Shown: positions 36,794 through 45,691, counted from the first letter of the stretch. The stretch: 64,000 bases of DNA from Bradyrhizobium sp. ISRA430 (GCF_029909975.1 NZ_CP094516.1:5580001-5644000), one strand, 5' to 3'. The notes: generated from the letters alone by a model not told the origin. Program-made: numbers and translations.

Positions 36794-37428
36794 TCTCGCA
36801 CGCTGCGAAATTCCTTCGCCACCTTGTCCAGCACGAATAGCGATCCCTCGGCGACGCCGAAATAGGCGCCATGGAGCTGAGTGTGGCCGCTCTCCACGGC
36901 CTTGCGCACGAACGGGAAGGTCATGAGGTTTTCGAGGCTGCGGAATACTGCGGCCTTCTCGATGCGCTCGACGAATTGTGCCATCGTCTCGTGCTCGCGC
37001 TGCTCGACGACCTCGCCGGGCTTGATGAACATCTGCATCCAGCGCCCGATGAAATCGCCGGGGGTGAGCGGCTCGATCTTGTCGACGAAGGCGCGGATGC
37101 CGCCGCATTGCGCATGCCCGAGCACCACGATGTGTTTGACGCGCAGTACGGTGACCGCATATTCCAGCGCAGCCGAGACGCCGTGCGCGCCTTCATCGGG
37201 CTGATACACCGGCACCAGATTGGCGATGTTGCGGACGACGAACAGCTCGCCCGGGCCGACGTCGAAGATCACCTCAGGTGAGACGCGGGAATCGCAGCAG
37301 CCGATCACCATCACTTCCGGCGACTGCCCTTTCACTGACAGCTCGCGGTAGCGGTTCTGCTCGGCCGGCAGCCGTTGGGTGGCGAACGCCCTGTAGCCGT
37401 CCAGCAAGTGCTGAGGGAACGTGCTCAT
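36784..37428 (-). CDS. Beta-class carbonic anhydrase
   Basis: This 214-residue enzyme has zinc ligands C44, H105 and C108 in CCDSRV and LGHAQCGG, plus the catalytic dyad D46 and R48. Beta carbonic anhydrases interconvert CO2 and bicarbonate in the cytoplasm, supplying bicarbonate to carboxylases. The last few residues (SVRESE) are encoded within the GCGAATAG repeat, so the C-terminus has probably been altered by it. It is convergent with asd and divergent from the CitE-like gene. Confidence 0.95.
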   Translation of the reverse strand: MSTFPQHLLDGYRAFATQRLPAEQNRYRELSVKGQSPEVMVIGCCDSRVSPEVIFDVGPGELFVVRNIANLVPVYQPDEGAHGVSAALEYAVTVLRVKHIVVLGHAQCGGIRAFVDKIEPLTPGDFIGRWMQMFIKPGEVVEQREHETMAQFVERIEKAAVFRSLENLMTFPFVRKAVESGHTQLHGAYFGVAEGSLFVLDKVAKEFRSVRESE

Positions 37429-37539
37429 GACCCATGCCTAATCATATGCCGAAGGGGCGAACAAGCCTTTCGAATAGGCAGGCCAGATGCTATCGGCTTC
37501 GGTAACAGCCCGCTCGAGGAAACCGGAAGGAACGCTTGC

Positions 37540-38421
37540 ATGACCCGCCCGCGCCGCAGCCATCTGTTCATGCCCGGTTCCAACCCCCGCGCCCTTGAAA
37601 AGGCGCGCAACCTGTCCGCCGACGGGCTGATCCTCGACCTCGAGGATTCCGTCGCCCCCGACGCCAAGGCGGTGGCGCGCGACCAGATCGCCGCCGCGAT
37701 CGCGGCCAAGGGGTTCGGCAGGCGCGAGATTTTGATCCGGACCAACGGCCTCGACACACCCTGGTGGGCCGATGACATCGCGATGGCGGCCAAGGCGTCG
37801 CCGGACGGCATCCTGGTTCCAAAGGTCTCCAGCGTCGAGGACCTCGACACGATCGGCCGCCGGCTGGCCGAGTTCGGCGCCGCGCCGACGGTCAGGGTCT
37901 GGGCCATGATCGAGACCGCGCGCGCGGTGCTGCACGCCGAGGAGCTGTCTGCAGCCGGGCGCGATCCGAAGACGCGGCTGTCGGGCTTCGTGTTCGGGCC
38001 CAACGACATCTCGCGGGAGACGCGGATCCGGATGCTGCCGGGCCGCGCCGCGATGATCCCGATGATCACCCACTGCATCCTCGCGACGCGCGCCCATGGC
38101 CTCGAAATCCTCGACGGCCCCTATAGCGACATCAACAATTCCGATGGTTTCGCGACGGAATGCGCGCAAGGCCGCGATCTCGGCTTCGACGGCAAGACGC
38201 TGATCCATCCGTCGCAGATCGATGCCTGCAACGCGATCTTCACGCCGCCTGAAGAAGAAGTTGCGCGTGCCCGCAAGATCATTGCGGCGTTCGAATTGCC
38301 GGAGAATGTGTCACGCGGCGCGATCCGGCTCGATGGCCAGATGGTGGAACGCCTGCACGCCGACATGGCGCGGCGCACGATCGAGATCGCTGACGCGATC
38401 GCTGCGATGGGTAAGGGTTAA
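37540..38421 (+). CDS. HpcH/HpaI aldolase/citrate lyase-like (CitE/malyl-CoA lyase) protein
   Basis: This 293-residue protein begins MTRPRRSHLFMPGSNPRALEKA, typical of the CitE superfamily. Its LILDLEDSVAP provides the metal-binding acidic residues, WAMIETARAVLHAEEL the second metal ligand, and GKTLIHPSQIDACN the substrate/CoA site. Family members cleave malyl-CoA, methylmalyl-CoA or citramalyl-CoA. Which substrate is used cannot be told. The ATG at 37540 has GGAAGGAA upstream; earlier in-frame codons overlap the divergent carbonic anhydrase gene. Confidence 0.88.
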   Translation: MTRPRRSHLFMPGSNPRALEKARNLSADGLILDLEDSVAPDAKAVARDQIAAAIAAKGFGRREILIRTNGLDTPWWADDIAMAAKASPDGILVPKVSSVEDLDTIGRRLAEFGAAPTVRVWAMIETARAVLHAEELSAAGRDPKTRLSGFVFGPNDISRETRIRMLPGRAAMIPMITHCILATRAHGLEILDGPYSDINNSDGFATECAQGRDLGFDGKTLIHPSQIDACNAIFTPPEEEVARARKIIAAFELPENVSRGAIRLDGQMVERLHADMARRTIEIADAIAAMGKG

Positions 38422-38438
38422 GGCGCGTACTGCATCGG

Positions 38439-38951
38439 CTAGTCGCGATACCGGCAGAACTCGTCCCCGTTTTCGTATTCGATACAGGTCTTCACGCGAG
38501 GACGAGGCCGGACTTCATAGTAACGGCCCTCGCTCCGGTCCACAGAGCCATATCTGCGGCCGCGATCCATGTCATCATCGTCTTGCCGCCAGTTTCGGCC
38601 GGTGGTCCGATGATCTTCATCCTGGTCCATCATGCGCCCCTGGCGCTGACGCATGCGGTCCATGTCCATACGGTCCTCACCACGCTGCCGCGCCGTCCAA
38701 TCTCGATTGATCCGTGTGTCTTCGGCGTTGCGGCGGTCCCGGTCGCGAGATTGGTCTGACTGTTGCGGTGTACGTTCCGGCTGAGTTGGAGTGTCTTGGG
38801 CCTGCGACTGGCCCGACTGTTGCGCGGGGCGCTCGGGGCCGGCTTGGCTCGTGGATTGGTTCGTGTCTGACGTTGTCTGCTGAGCAGACGCGGTGACGGG
38901 AATGATCCCAGACATCAGGAACAGGATGGCTGCCAGGTCTGAACGACGCAT
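38439..38951 (-). CDS. Exported hydrophilic protein, unknown
   Basis: From the ATG at 38951 (AGGTGA upstream) the frame gives 170 residues. A signal peptide ends at TASAQQ. A Q/S/T/P-rich region follows, then a strongly R/D-rich region (RMRQRQGRMMDQDED), and it closes with a cysteine pair in KTCIEYENGDEFCRYRD. It is probably periplasmic and largely disordered. I recognise no domain. It is convergent with the CitE-like gene (17 bp apart). A 14-bp tandem duplication lies about 55 bp upstream of the start. Confidence 0.75.
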   Translation of the reverse strand: MRRSDLAAILFLMSGIIPVTASAQQTTSDTNQSTSQAGPERPAQQSGQSQAQDTPTQPERTPQQSDQSRDRDRRNAEDTRINRDWTARQRGEDRMDMDRMRQRQGRMMDQDEDHRTTGRNWRQDDDDMDRGRRYGSVDRSEGRYYEVRPRPRVKTCIEYENGDEFCRYRD

Positions 38952-39004
38952 GAGTTCACCTCGCGAGTTTGCTTTGTAACCGGATGGCTCAGCGTTCGTT
39001 CTTA

Positions 39005-39032
39005 ATAATCTTCGCCTCATAATCTTCGCCTT
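39005..39032. repeat. 14-bp tandem duplication in a promoter region
   Basis: ATAATCTTCGCCTC is followed at once by ATAATCTTCGCCTT, with one mismatch at the last base. It lies 54-81 bp upstream of the minus-strand gene starting at 38951. Confidence 0.8.
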
Positions 39033-39230
39033 CCGCGATACGCCGCAACGAGCCCGATTGAACGGTTGCGGGGGGCGTTTCGGCAAACGCCGATGCACGC
39101 GCGAGTGTACCATTCAACGGCGATGCTTAACCTAGGTGAAGTATCAGGATCGATAGCGGTGCTGTGTCAGGAACCTCAATGAGGAGAAATGCTTAAGGAA
39201 GAGGGGTCCTAACCATCTAGCGGGTCGTCT

Positions 39231-39638
39231 ATGATCAGAAGCCCTGACAGGTCGCTGGACCGCTTCACCTGTTCGCGTGCGGCGGTGATGGTGGTCGAGG
39301 ACGATTATTTCATCCGGGCAATGATTGCCGACGAGCTGCGCAGCTCTGGCTTCCAGGTTGTTGAATGTAGCACCGCCGATGAGGCCATGGACGTCCTGAA
39401 TGCCGGCGCCGATGTCTCCATCGTCTTTAGCGACATTCGCATGCCGGGATCTATGGATGGGGCGACGCTTGCGTTGGTCCTGAGCGAGCGGTTTCCTGCT
39501 CTGACTGTCGTTCTCACCTCGAGTGAGCCGCCCAACGGTTTCGTTGCCAATCAGTTTGTTCCGAAGCCCTACGATCCCGTGCGGGTTATCCAGCTAATTG
39601 ACGGGCTGTTAGGAACGTCGAGACTCCCCCACCGTTGA
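39231..39638 (+). CDS. Single-domain response regulator (receiver)
   Basis: This 135-residue protein is one CheY-like receiver with no output domain. It has the acidic pocket VVEDDYF, the phospho-accepting D68 in VFSDIRMPG, T/S in VVLTSSEPP and the lysine K112 in FVPKPYD. Such stand-alone receivers pass phosphate within phosphorelays. No kinase gene is adjacent; the nearest one is the hybrid kinase 20 kb away. The stop is 5 bp before the ATG of a second, degenerate receiver on the same strand, so the two are translated together. Confidence 0.92.
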   Translation: MIRSPDRSLDRFTCSRAAVMVVEDDYFIRAMIADELRSSGFQVVECSTADEAMDVLNAGADVSIVFSDIRMPGSMDGATLALVLSERFPALTVVLTSSEPPNGFVANQFVPKPYDPVRVIQLIDGLLGTSRLPHR

Positions 39639-39643
39639 GGCTG

Positions 39644-40066
39644 ATGGAACAAGCACCGCGACATGGGCAGCGGGGGACGGTTCTTCTGGCCGAGCATGAC
39701 GTTCTGGTGCGCATGCCCATCGCGCAGTATCTGCGCGACTGCGGATACAAAGTTCTGGAAGCCGTAACCACCGAGGAAGCTATCGAAGCTCTTGAGGATC
39801 GTCGCTTCGACGTCGGCGCCGTCATCAGCAGTATCCAACTTGCCGGCGATGGGTTCGGCATTGCGACGTGGGTGAAGCAGCACAGCCCGCACACGACGAT
39901 GCTGCTGACCGGCACCCCCAAGCGAGCTGTAGACGCGGCAGCCGAGCTGTGCAGCGATGATGCTTTGCCAACCCGGCTCGCTCCGCAACTGCTGCTGCAG
40001 CGCATTCTGCAGATGCTCGCAACGCGTAGGCCGCCCGCGCAGGAAGGGCGAACGGCGATGTTGTGA
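39644..40066 (+). CDS. Degenerate receiver-domain protein
   Basis: The 140-residue protein follows the receiver fold (GTVLLAEHDVLVRMPIAQYL, then TTEEAIEALEDRRFDVG). At the phospho-acceptor position it has serine (S63 in AVISSIQLAG) instead of aspartate. The usual beta-5 lysine-proline is also missing (DDALPTRLAPQ). It therefore cannot be phosphorylated in the standard way and is a pseudo-receiver, perhaps binding the true receiver or a kinase constitutively. It starts 5 bp after the upstream receiver. The ATG at 39644 is preferred over an in-frame TTG at 39635 inside the upstream stop. Confidence 0.82.
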   Translation: MEQAPRHGQRGTVLLAEHDVLVRMPIAQYLRDCGYKVLEAVTTEEAIEALEDRRFDVGAVISSIQLAGDGFGIATWVKQHSPHTTMLLTGTPKRAVDAAAELCSDDALPTRLAPQLLLQRILQMLATRRPPAQEGRTAML

Positions 40067-40076
40067 CCGCGCCGCA

Positions 40077-40496
40077 TCAATGCGGTGCGAGGTCTGCGCG
40101 ATCGAGCGATTCCAGCGTCGAGGCGTTGCCGCAATAGCCGTGATAGTTCTCGGCGGCGGTGCCGCTATCAAGATCGCGGTCGCACTGCGCCTTGTGGCCG
40201 CAGAGCGCGCACACGCGTTCCATGTCACGCAGCAGCAACGGCTGGGCGCGCCCGAGACGCTCCGCGCTGATGCCGAGCTGCTCCAGCATCTTCGGCAGCT
40301 CGTCGGCGGCGTGCCGGCCATGACGGACCAGCTCCTCCAGATCGTCGGGCGAAATCCTGAGATCACCCGCGATCCGGTTGAAGTCGGAGCGGTCGAGCTG
40401 CCGCATCTCGTTCAGCTCGCGGTGATGCTTCAGCCAGCCGGCAAAGGACTCGATGAGATCCTGGACGATGGGATAAGGCCTGCTTGCGGTGCTCAT
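40077..40496 (-). CDS. DUF6455-like cysteine-containing protein
   Basis: From the ATG at 40496 the frame gives 139 residues. The N-terminal part (IVQDLIESFAGWLKHHREL) is helical. The C-terminus holds four cysteines (CALCGHKAQC ... YHGYCGNAS) arranged as a small metal-binding or DUF6455-like domain, mainly known from alphaproteobacteria with unknown function. It is convergent with the degenerate receiver gene (10 bp apart). The frame is open further upstream but without a credible start. The domain call is by eye and moderate. Confidence 0.72.
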   Translation of the reverse strand: MSTASRPYPIVQDLIESFAGWLKHHRELNEMRQLDRSDFNRIAGDLRISPDDLEELVRHGRHAADELPKMLEQLGISAERLGRAQPLLLRDMERVCALCGHKAQCDRDLDSGTAAENYHGYCGNASTLESLDRADLAPH

Positions 40497-40736
40497 GCAA
40501 CGCTCCATTCGAGTCGTGGAATTCGCGCCGAATAGAGCAGAGCTGCAGGAAAGTGCGTTGCGCTGGATCAAATAGGACTCTCGTATCCCGGACGCGGGTG
40601 CGGCGCGCTTGGCGATGCGGAGCATCGTCCAAAGTGCCGCTCCGCAGAGCGGGGACCCATCGTCCCGCAATTATTGGGCGCCGGCTCAGCAGCGCATCAC
40701 TCACGTGCTGCGCTGCGTCGGGGCACGAGATGGGAG

Positions 40737-41522
40737 CTAGCGAAACCGCTCCGCCGCCCACGCATACAGGCTGCCCGGAATCGGTGGCTGGCCGCCGCGG
40801 CCTTTTGGCGAGACGTGCAGGCCGATGATCTCGGGGTTGGTGACGAGGCCGAGATAGCTCATTGGTTCGAAGAACAGCTTTGGCTCGGCATGCACGGCGT
40901 AGAACGACTGCTTCGGCAGCGCGCAGTTCAACTCGCCGGTGCGGCGGGCGAGTGCGGTCAGCGCCGCCGGCCCAAAGATCGCGACGCGGATGTCGGAGAG
41001 GCGGTTCGAGCCGCCGCGCAGGCGACGCATCGCAAACGTGATGCGATGGCGCAGCGACAGCCAGTCCGGCGTCAGCTCCTCCTGCTCCATCAGCTCTTCG
41101 AAGGCGCGGACGATGCCATGCTCTGCCGGCAGGTAGATCACGGAGTTGCCGAGCTGGCGCGGCCGCTCCCAAGCGAAGTAAGGCTTTGCCGGATTGATCT
41201 CGACCGGTTTCAAGAGCAGCACGTCGGCGTCGAGCCAGAGGCCGAGGCCCTTGGCCATCAGCTTCATCCGAAAGAAGTCGCTGAACTGCAGCGTGGTCCA
41301 GTCGCGCCAGCTTCCATCCGGCTGCGGCGGCCGCAGCCTCTCGGAGAAGGCATGCGGCAGGATCGCCTCGGCATCGGCGTTGCCGACGCCCGCGGGCAGG
41401 CCGGGAATGGTGTCGAAACTGTAGACCGTGACCTTGTGACCGGCCGCGAGCTGCGAGCGCAGACAGGTCTGGCGTAGCGCATCCATCGGACCATGCCAGA
41501 AGGTGACGATTTCGGGCAGCAT
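40737..41522 (-). CDS. Glycosyltransferase, capsular/GT32-like
   Basis: This 261-residue cytoplasmic protein begins PEIVTFWHGPMDALRQTCLRS and carries a DXD nucleotide-sugar/metal motif in LGLWLDADVLLLKP near residue 95. Further on, YFAWERP and NSVIYLP are typical of GT32-type galactosyl/mannosyl transferases and related polysaccharide enzymes. No polysaccharide cluster surrounds it, so the acceptor is unknown. It lies downstream of leuD on the same strand but beyond the leuD terminator. Confidence 0.82.
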   Translation of the reverse strand: MLPEIVTFWHGPMDALRQTCLRSQLAAGHKVTVYSFDTIPGLPAGVGNADAEAILPHAFSERLRPPQPDGSWRDWTTLQFSDFFRMKLMAKGLGLWLDADVLLLKPVEINPAKPYFAWERPRQLGNSVIYLPAEHGIVRAFEELMEQEELTPDWLSLRHRITFAMRRLRGGSNRLSDIRVAIFGPAALTALARRTGELNCALPKQSFYAVHAEPKLFFEPMSYLGLVTNPEIIGLHVSPKGRGGQPPIPGSLYAWAAERFR

Positions 41523-41559
41523 GAGGCGAAGCTATACGGGATAACGAGGGCAAAGAAAA

Positions 41560-41586
41560 AGCCCCGGCGCTGACAGCACCGGGGCT
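41560..41586 (-). terminator. Intrinsic terminator of leuD
   Basis: The stem AGCCCCGG with CCGGGGCT is followed on the minus strand by TTTTTC. It begins 18 bp after the leuD stop. Confidence 0.85.
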
Positions 41587-41604
41587 CGAACCGAAATGCC
41601 GATC

Positions 41605-42210
41605 TCAGGCCCAGGCGCGCTCGCGCTTGAGCTTGTCCTCGTAGGTGTCGATCGAGGCCTTCTTCTCCATCGTCAGGCCGATGTCGTCGAGGCCGTTGAT
41701 CAGGCAGTGCTTGCGGAACGGGTCGATCTCGAACTTGACCTTGCCGCCGTCGGGACCGCGGATCTCCTGGTTCGGCAGGTCGATCGTCAGCGTCGCATTG
41801 GCGCCGCGCTCAGCGTCGTCGAACAGCTTGTCGAGGTCTTCTTGGCTGACGCGGATCGGCAGAATGCCGTTCTTGAAGCAGTTGTTGTAGAAGATGTCGC
41901 CGAACGAGGTCGAGATCACGCAGCGGATGCCGAAGTCGAGCAGTGCCCAGGGCGCATGTTCGCGGCTCGAGCCGCAGCCGAAATTGTCGCCGGCGACCAG
42001 CACCTTGGCATTGCGATAGGCCGGCTGGTTGAGCACGAAATCCGGATTCTCGCTGCCATCGTCCTTGTAGCGCTGCTCGGAGAAAAGCCCCTTGCCAAGG
42101 CCGGTGCGCTTGATGGTCTTCAGATACTGCTTCGGAATGATCATGTCGGTGTCGACATTGATGATCTTCAGCGGCGCCGCGACGCCTTCCAGCGTGGTGA
42201 ACTTGTCCAT
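41605..42210 (-). CDS. leuD: 3-isopropylmalate dehydratase small subunit
   Basis: This 201-residue protein pairs with LeuC to isomerise 2- to 3-isopropylmalate. The markers are [16 protein letters not shown] and [17 protein letters not shown], the substrate-recognition loop of the aconitase swivel domain. Length and ends are typical. leuC lies 1.7 kb upstream on the same strand with four unrelated genes between, so the two subunits are probably transcribed separately. A strong terminator follows. Confidence 0.98.
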   Translation of the reverse strand: MDKFTTLEGVAAPLKIINVDTDMIIPKQYLKTIKRTGLGKGLFSEQRYKDDGSENPDFVLNQPAYRNAKVLVAGDNFGCGSSREHAPWALLDFGIRCVISTSFGDIFYNNCFKNGILPIRVSQEDLDKLFDDAERGANATLTIDLPNQEIRGPDGGKVKFEIDPFRKHCLINGLDDIGLTMEKKASIDTYEDKLKRERAWA

Positions 42211-42290
42211 GGTTGCGCTTCCCGGGGTGGGTCAGGGGAAAAGCTATTTATCGCGATCGGGGCGGAAATCCTAGGCCGAATTCGGCAGAT

Positions 42291-42689
42291 CTAGTCTGCT
42301 TGGGCCTCAATCGCCGCCATATCGTCATCCGAGAGGCCGAAATGGTGGCCGATTTCGTGGATCAGCACGTGGCGGACGATATGGCCGATCGTCTCGTCGT
42401 GCTCGGCCCAGTAATCCAGGATGGGGCGGCGGTAGAGCCAGACCATGTTGGGCAGCCGCGCCACGTCGCCAAAACTCTGCTGCGGCAGGCCGACGCCCTG
42501 AAACAGGCCGAGCAGGTCGAACTCGCTCTCGCAGTCCATCTCATCGAGGACCTCGTCGGTCGGGAAGTCGTCGACCCGGATGATCACGCCTTCGCAGAGC
42601 TTGCGAAAGTGCGCCGGCAGGTGCTTGAAAATGTCGTGCGCCACCACCTCCATCTCGGCCAGCGAGGGCGCTTTCAGATCCGTCCACAT
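42291..42689 (-). CDS. Zinc metallopeptidase-like protein (acidic HEXXH family)
   Basis: This 132-residue protein has a zincin motif HEIGHHFGLSDDDM near the C-terminus, where H, H and a downstream acidic residue should bind zinc. VWLYRRPILDYWAEHDE precedes it. It matches a small bacterial metallopeptidase-like family (DUF1025) of unknown substrate. Only one domain is present, with no signal peptide. It is upstream of leuD on the same strand, 80 bp away, so co-transcription is possible. Confidence 0.88.
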   Translation of the reverse strand: MWTDLKAPSLAEMEVVAHDIFKHLPAHFRKLCEGVIIRVDDFPTDEVLDEMDCESEFDLLGLFQGVGLPQQSFGDVARLPNMVWLYRRPILDYWAEHDETIGHIVRHVLIHEIGHHFGLSDDDMAAIEAQAD

Positions 42690-42816
42690 GCGCTTCTCTT
42701 AGCGCGGGTTCCTTCGTGATGCATCCGGCTTTATAGGACTGGACGAAGAGTTGACGCCGTTCGCGAAAACGGAGAGCGTACGGCGCATCAAGGGGTTGTT
42801 TCAGGCGGGTGGTACG

Positions 42817-43140
42817 ATGCGGGCGGGAACAGCGGTACTGGTTCTACTTTGCATGGGGTTGTTTTCGCAATTTTGCACCGGCGCGGAAGCCCAGACCGCC
42901 GGTCCCGAACTCCGGTTGGCCCAGGCGGCGCCGCCAGACGCTCCGCCGCCGCGCAGGCGGCCGCCGACCCGGCTGCGCGTGCAGCCTTACTACTACTATG
43001 GCGATGAGAATCGGGTCTATCCGCGCTACAATCCCGGTCCCGACGCGGTCCGCGAGTGCAACGCGACCTATGTCCAGGAGTATCGGCCGAGCGGCACCGT
43101 GATTGTGCCGCGTATGAGCTGCTACTGGCGCCGCGGCTGA
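42817..43140 (+). CDS. Small exported protein with conserved YYYYG/CYWRR ends
   Basis: From the ATG at 42817 the frame gives 107 residues with a signal peptide ending near AEAQ (about residue 26). The mature part has a proline/arginine-rich stretch (PPPRRRPPTRLRVQPYYYYG) and then ECNATYVQEYRPSGTVIVPR, ending in MSCYWRRG. The two cysteines may form a disulfide. This is a common small rhizobial periplasmic protein of unknown function. The divergent neighbour is the metallopeptidase gene. Confidence 0.78.
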   Translation: MRAGTAVLVLLCMGLFSQFCTGAEAQTAGPELRLAQAAPPDAPPPRRRPPTRLRVQPYYYYGDENRVYPRYNPGPDAVRECNATYVQEYRPSGTVIVPRMSCYWRRG

Positions 43141-43245
43141 CGCGTTTAACGCCCGCGTAGCGCCGCCGATCAGTCCGGCAAAGCCGGACCTGTTTTTCCT
43201 TGCAGGCAGCCTGATGAAGCCCGCATGCTGAGGGCGGAGGTCGTC

Positions 43246-43506
43246 ATGGCGAAATGGATTGCACTGGCCGTCGCTCTTGGGCTGGCCGCAGGCTTGCCAA
43301 GCCTCGCCGCTGCTCAGGCCGTGGCGAAGCCGGACGCCTCAGCGGGGGTCGCGTTCTTCGGTCCACGGTCGCACGCGCGACACCATGACGTTGCGCGGCG
43401 CTACGTGCCCTACGAACCCCACTACTACGCGCGACCCGTTTATTATCGGCCTTATCCTTACGCCGTGCCCTATCCTTTCGTGTTCGGCTTCGGGCCGTGG
43501 TGGTGA
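43246..43506 (+). CDS. Small exported Tyr/Pro-rich protein
   Basis: The 86-residue frame starts at an ATG with GGAGG upstream. A signal peptide (ALAVALGLAAGLPSLAAAQA) is followed by a short mature part of repeated Y, P, H and R (YEPHYYARPVYYRPYPYAVP). No known domain. Its composition and its position after a similar small exported protein suggest related envelope roles, but they are not clearly homologous. It may be co-transcribed with the gene at 42817. Confidence 0.7.
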   Translation: MAKWIALAVALGLAAGLPSLAAAQAVAKPDASAGVAFFGPRSHARHHDVARRYVPYEPHYYARPVYYRPYPYAVPYPFVFGFGPWW

Positions 43507-43580
43507 TGTCGCCGCGCTAGCCGGCGGGCGCAAACCTTCGTGCGTCCCGGAATGACACGAGCAACGTCAGGACCGGTCGG

Positions 43581-43790
43581 CTACAGCCAATCCTTCAGCT
43601 TCCACGACGCCGGCTTCCAGCGCGTCAGGGTCTCGAGCTTCCATTGCCGGAACATCGCCGGCGGCCAGCGGCTGAGGCGCGAGGTCTCCTCGACCTCGGG
43701 CTTGGCGACGATGCGCAGCGGCGCGGCGCGCCGCCGATGCTGGCGGGTCGCCTCGCTGATCAGATCGACATATTCAGGCTTGTTGGCCAT
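43581..43790 (-). CDS. Small basic protein, unknown
   Basis: This 69-residue protein is basic and tryptophan-rich at the end (RWPPAMFRQWKLETL and WKPASWKLKDWL), with no signal peptide or membrane segment. The frame has good codon composition and a conserved-looking sequence, but I cannot name a family. It lies upstream of the glycosyltransferase/leuD side and downstream of leuC, on the same strand. Confidence 0.62.
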   Translation of the reverse strand: MANKPEYVDLISEATRQHRRRAAPLRIVAKPEVEETSRLSRWPPAMFRQWKLETLTRWKPASWKLKDWL

Positions 43791-43884
43791 AGCGCGCGTC
43801 CTCGCGAAACCGTCGCGAGGACGAGAATGTCGGCATGCCGATTAACGGCGGCTTGCCACGATCACTCAAATTGCAGGGAGCGGC

Positions 43885-45291
43885 TCACCGCCAGTCCCTG
43901 ACGTCGACGAAGTGACCCGCGATCGCCGCGGCTGCCGCCATCGCCGGCGACACCAGGTGCGTGCGGCCCTTGAAGCCTTGGCGCCCCTCGAAGTTGCGGT
44001 TCGAGGTCGAGGCGCAGCGCTCTTCAGGCTTCAGCTTGTCGGGGTTCATCGCAAGGCACATCGAGCAGCCCGGCTCGCGCCATTCGAAGCCAGCCTTGAT
44101 GAAGACCTTGTCCAGACCCTCGGCTTCCGCCTGCTCCTTCACGATGCCGGAGCCCGGCACGACCATGGCGTTGACATGGGCCGAGACCTGCTTGCCTTCC
44201 GCGATCTTGGCGGCGGCGCGCAAGTCTTCGATGCGGCCGTTGGTGCAGGAGCCGATGAAGACGCGATCGAGCTTGATGTCGGTGATCTTGGTGCCTGCGG
44301 TGAGGCCCATATATTTCAGCGCGCGGTGCTTGGAGATGCGCTTGGCTTCATCCTCGATCTTGTCGGGATCGGGCACGAAGCCGGTCACCGAGATGACGTC
44401 CTCAGGGCTTGTGCCCCAGGTCACGATCGGCGGCAGTTTTGCTGCGTCGAGCCGGATCTCATGGTCGAAATGCGCGCCCGCGTCGGAGCGCAGCTTCTCC
44501 CAGTAGCGCATCGCTTCGTCCCAGGCCGCGCCCTTCGGCGCCTTGGGACGGTCGCGCAGGAAGTCGTAGGCCTTCTGGTCAGGCGCGACGAGGCCGGCGC
44601 GGGCGCCGCCTTCGATCGACATGTTGCAGACCGTCATACGGCCTTCCATCGACAGCGCGCGGATCGCATCGCCGGCATACTCCAGCACGTAGCCGGTGCC
44701 GCCCGCGGTGCCGATCTCGCCGATGATGGCCAGGATGATATCCTTGCCCGTCACGCCCTCCGGCAATTTGCCGTCGACGGTGACGCGCATGTTCTTCGCC
44801 TTCTTCTGGATCAGCGTCTGCGTCGCCAGCACGTGCTCGACCTCGGAGGTGCCGATGCCGTGCGCGAGCGCGCCGAACGCACCATGCGTCGAGGTGTGGC
44901 TGTCACCACAGACGATGGTGGTGCCGGGCAGCGTAAAGCCCTGCTCCGGGCCGATGACGTGGACGATGCCCTGACGCTTGTCGAACTCGTTGTAATATTC
45001 GATGCCGAATTCCTTGGCGTTCTCCGCCAGCGCCTTGATCTGCTCGATGCTCTCGGGGTCGGGGTTCGGCTTGGTGCGGTCGGTGGTCGGAACGTTGTGA
45101 TCGACGACGGCGAGCGTCTTCTCGGGTGCGTGCACCTTGCGGCCCGTGGCGCGCAGGCCTTCGAACGCCTGCGGCGAGGTCACCTCGTGCACCAGGTGAC
45201 GGTCGATGTAGAGCAGGCAGGTGCCGTCGTCGGCTTCGTGCACCAGATGGTCGTTCCAGATCTTGTCGTACAGTGTGGTCGGCTTGGACAT
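43885..45291 (-). CDS. leuC: 3-isopropylmalate dehydratase large subunit
   Basis: This 468-residue aconitase-family enzyme has [17 protein letters not shown] and cluster cysteines in FIGSCTNGR and [10 protein letters not shown], which bind the [4Fe-4S] cluster. With LeuD it carries out the second step of leucine synthesis. The start at the ATG at 45291 gives the usual [17 protein letters not shown]. The frame is open 50 codons upstream without a credible start. Confidence 0.98.
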   Translation of the reverse strand: MSKPTTLYDKIWNDHLVHEADDGTCLLYIDRHLVHEVTSPQAFEGLRATGRKVHAPEKTLAVVDHNVPTTDRTKPNPDPESIEQIKALAENAKEFGIEYYNEFDKRQGIVHVIGPEQGFTLPGTTIVCGDSHTSTHGAFGALAHGIGTSEVEHVLATQTLIQKKAKNMRVTVDGKLPEGVTGKDIILAIIGEIGTAGGTGYVLEYAGDAIRALSMEGRMTVCNMSIEGGARAGLVAPDQKAYDFLRDRPKAPKGAAWDEAMRYWEKLRSDAGAHFDHEIRLDAAKLPPIVTWGTSPEDVISVTGFVPDPDKIEDEAKRISKHRALKYMGLTAGTKITDIKLDRVFIGSCTNGRIEDLRAAAKIAEGKQVSAHVNAMVVPGSGIVKEQAEAEGLDKVFIKAGFEWREPGCSMCLAMNPDKLKPEERCASTSNRNFEGRQGFKGRTHLVSPAMAAAAAIAGHFVDVRDWR

Positions 45292-45542
45292 GAGCGTCAG
45301 CTCCGGGAATATTGTGTAGCGGATATGCGCGGTCGCGCGGGGCAGCAAATCGTCAGCGCAGCCTTTACGCTGCGCGCTTAAGCTCTGACGTTGCCGAGGT
45401 CGCGAAGCGTCCGAAGAACCGGCCGGGCAGCCGCGAGCGATCATCGATGACGATGCGCCGGATGGGTGCGAGGCAGGTCGGATCTGGAAACATTCTAGAA
45501 GCTATATAGCATGCAGAGGTAAAAGCGCGAGAGTTTCAAGTT
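45292..45542. other. leuC upstream region, no gene seen
   Basis: These 251 bp hold the leuC leader and promoter, with lower GC near 45480-45530. I looked for a leader peptide with leucine codons and for a known riboswitch and recognised neither. Confidence 0.5.
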
Positions 45543-45623
45543 CGTCATTGCGAGCGCAGCGAAGCAATCCAGAAATGCACCCGCGGAGACAGCCTGGATT
45601 GCTTCGCTGCGCTCGCAATGACG
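45543..45623. repeat. Palindromic intergenic repeat, family A
   Basis: A complete copy: CGTCATTGCGAGCGCAGCG at the left, CGCTGCGCTCGCAATGACG at the right, fully complementary, with 'gaagcaatcc' and 'ggattgcttc' inside. Confidence 0.9.
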
Positions 45624-45634
45624 ACTGAGCGCAA

Positions 45635-45664
45635 CAAAAAAGCGCGGGGTTCTTGCCCCGCGCT
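45635..45664 (-). terminator. Intrinsic terminator of the rplS transcript
   Basis: The stem AGCGCGGGG with CCCCGCGCT and loop TTCTTG is followed on the minus strand by TTTTTT. It lies about 30 bp beyond the rplS stop. Confidence 0.9.
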
Positions 45665-45691
45665 CTTCGTAAACATGCCTGTCTCCGAGTT

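Noticed and set aside
38952..39230. Possible EcfG-type stress promoter (GGAAC with a CGTT-like -10)
   Set aside because: A GGAAC is present near 39172 but no matching CGTT at the right spacing on that strand; the opposite-strand candidate is also imperfect.
43912..45381. 489-codon open frame opposite leuC
   Set aside because: Antisense shadow; leuC is certain on the other strand.
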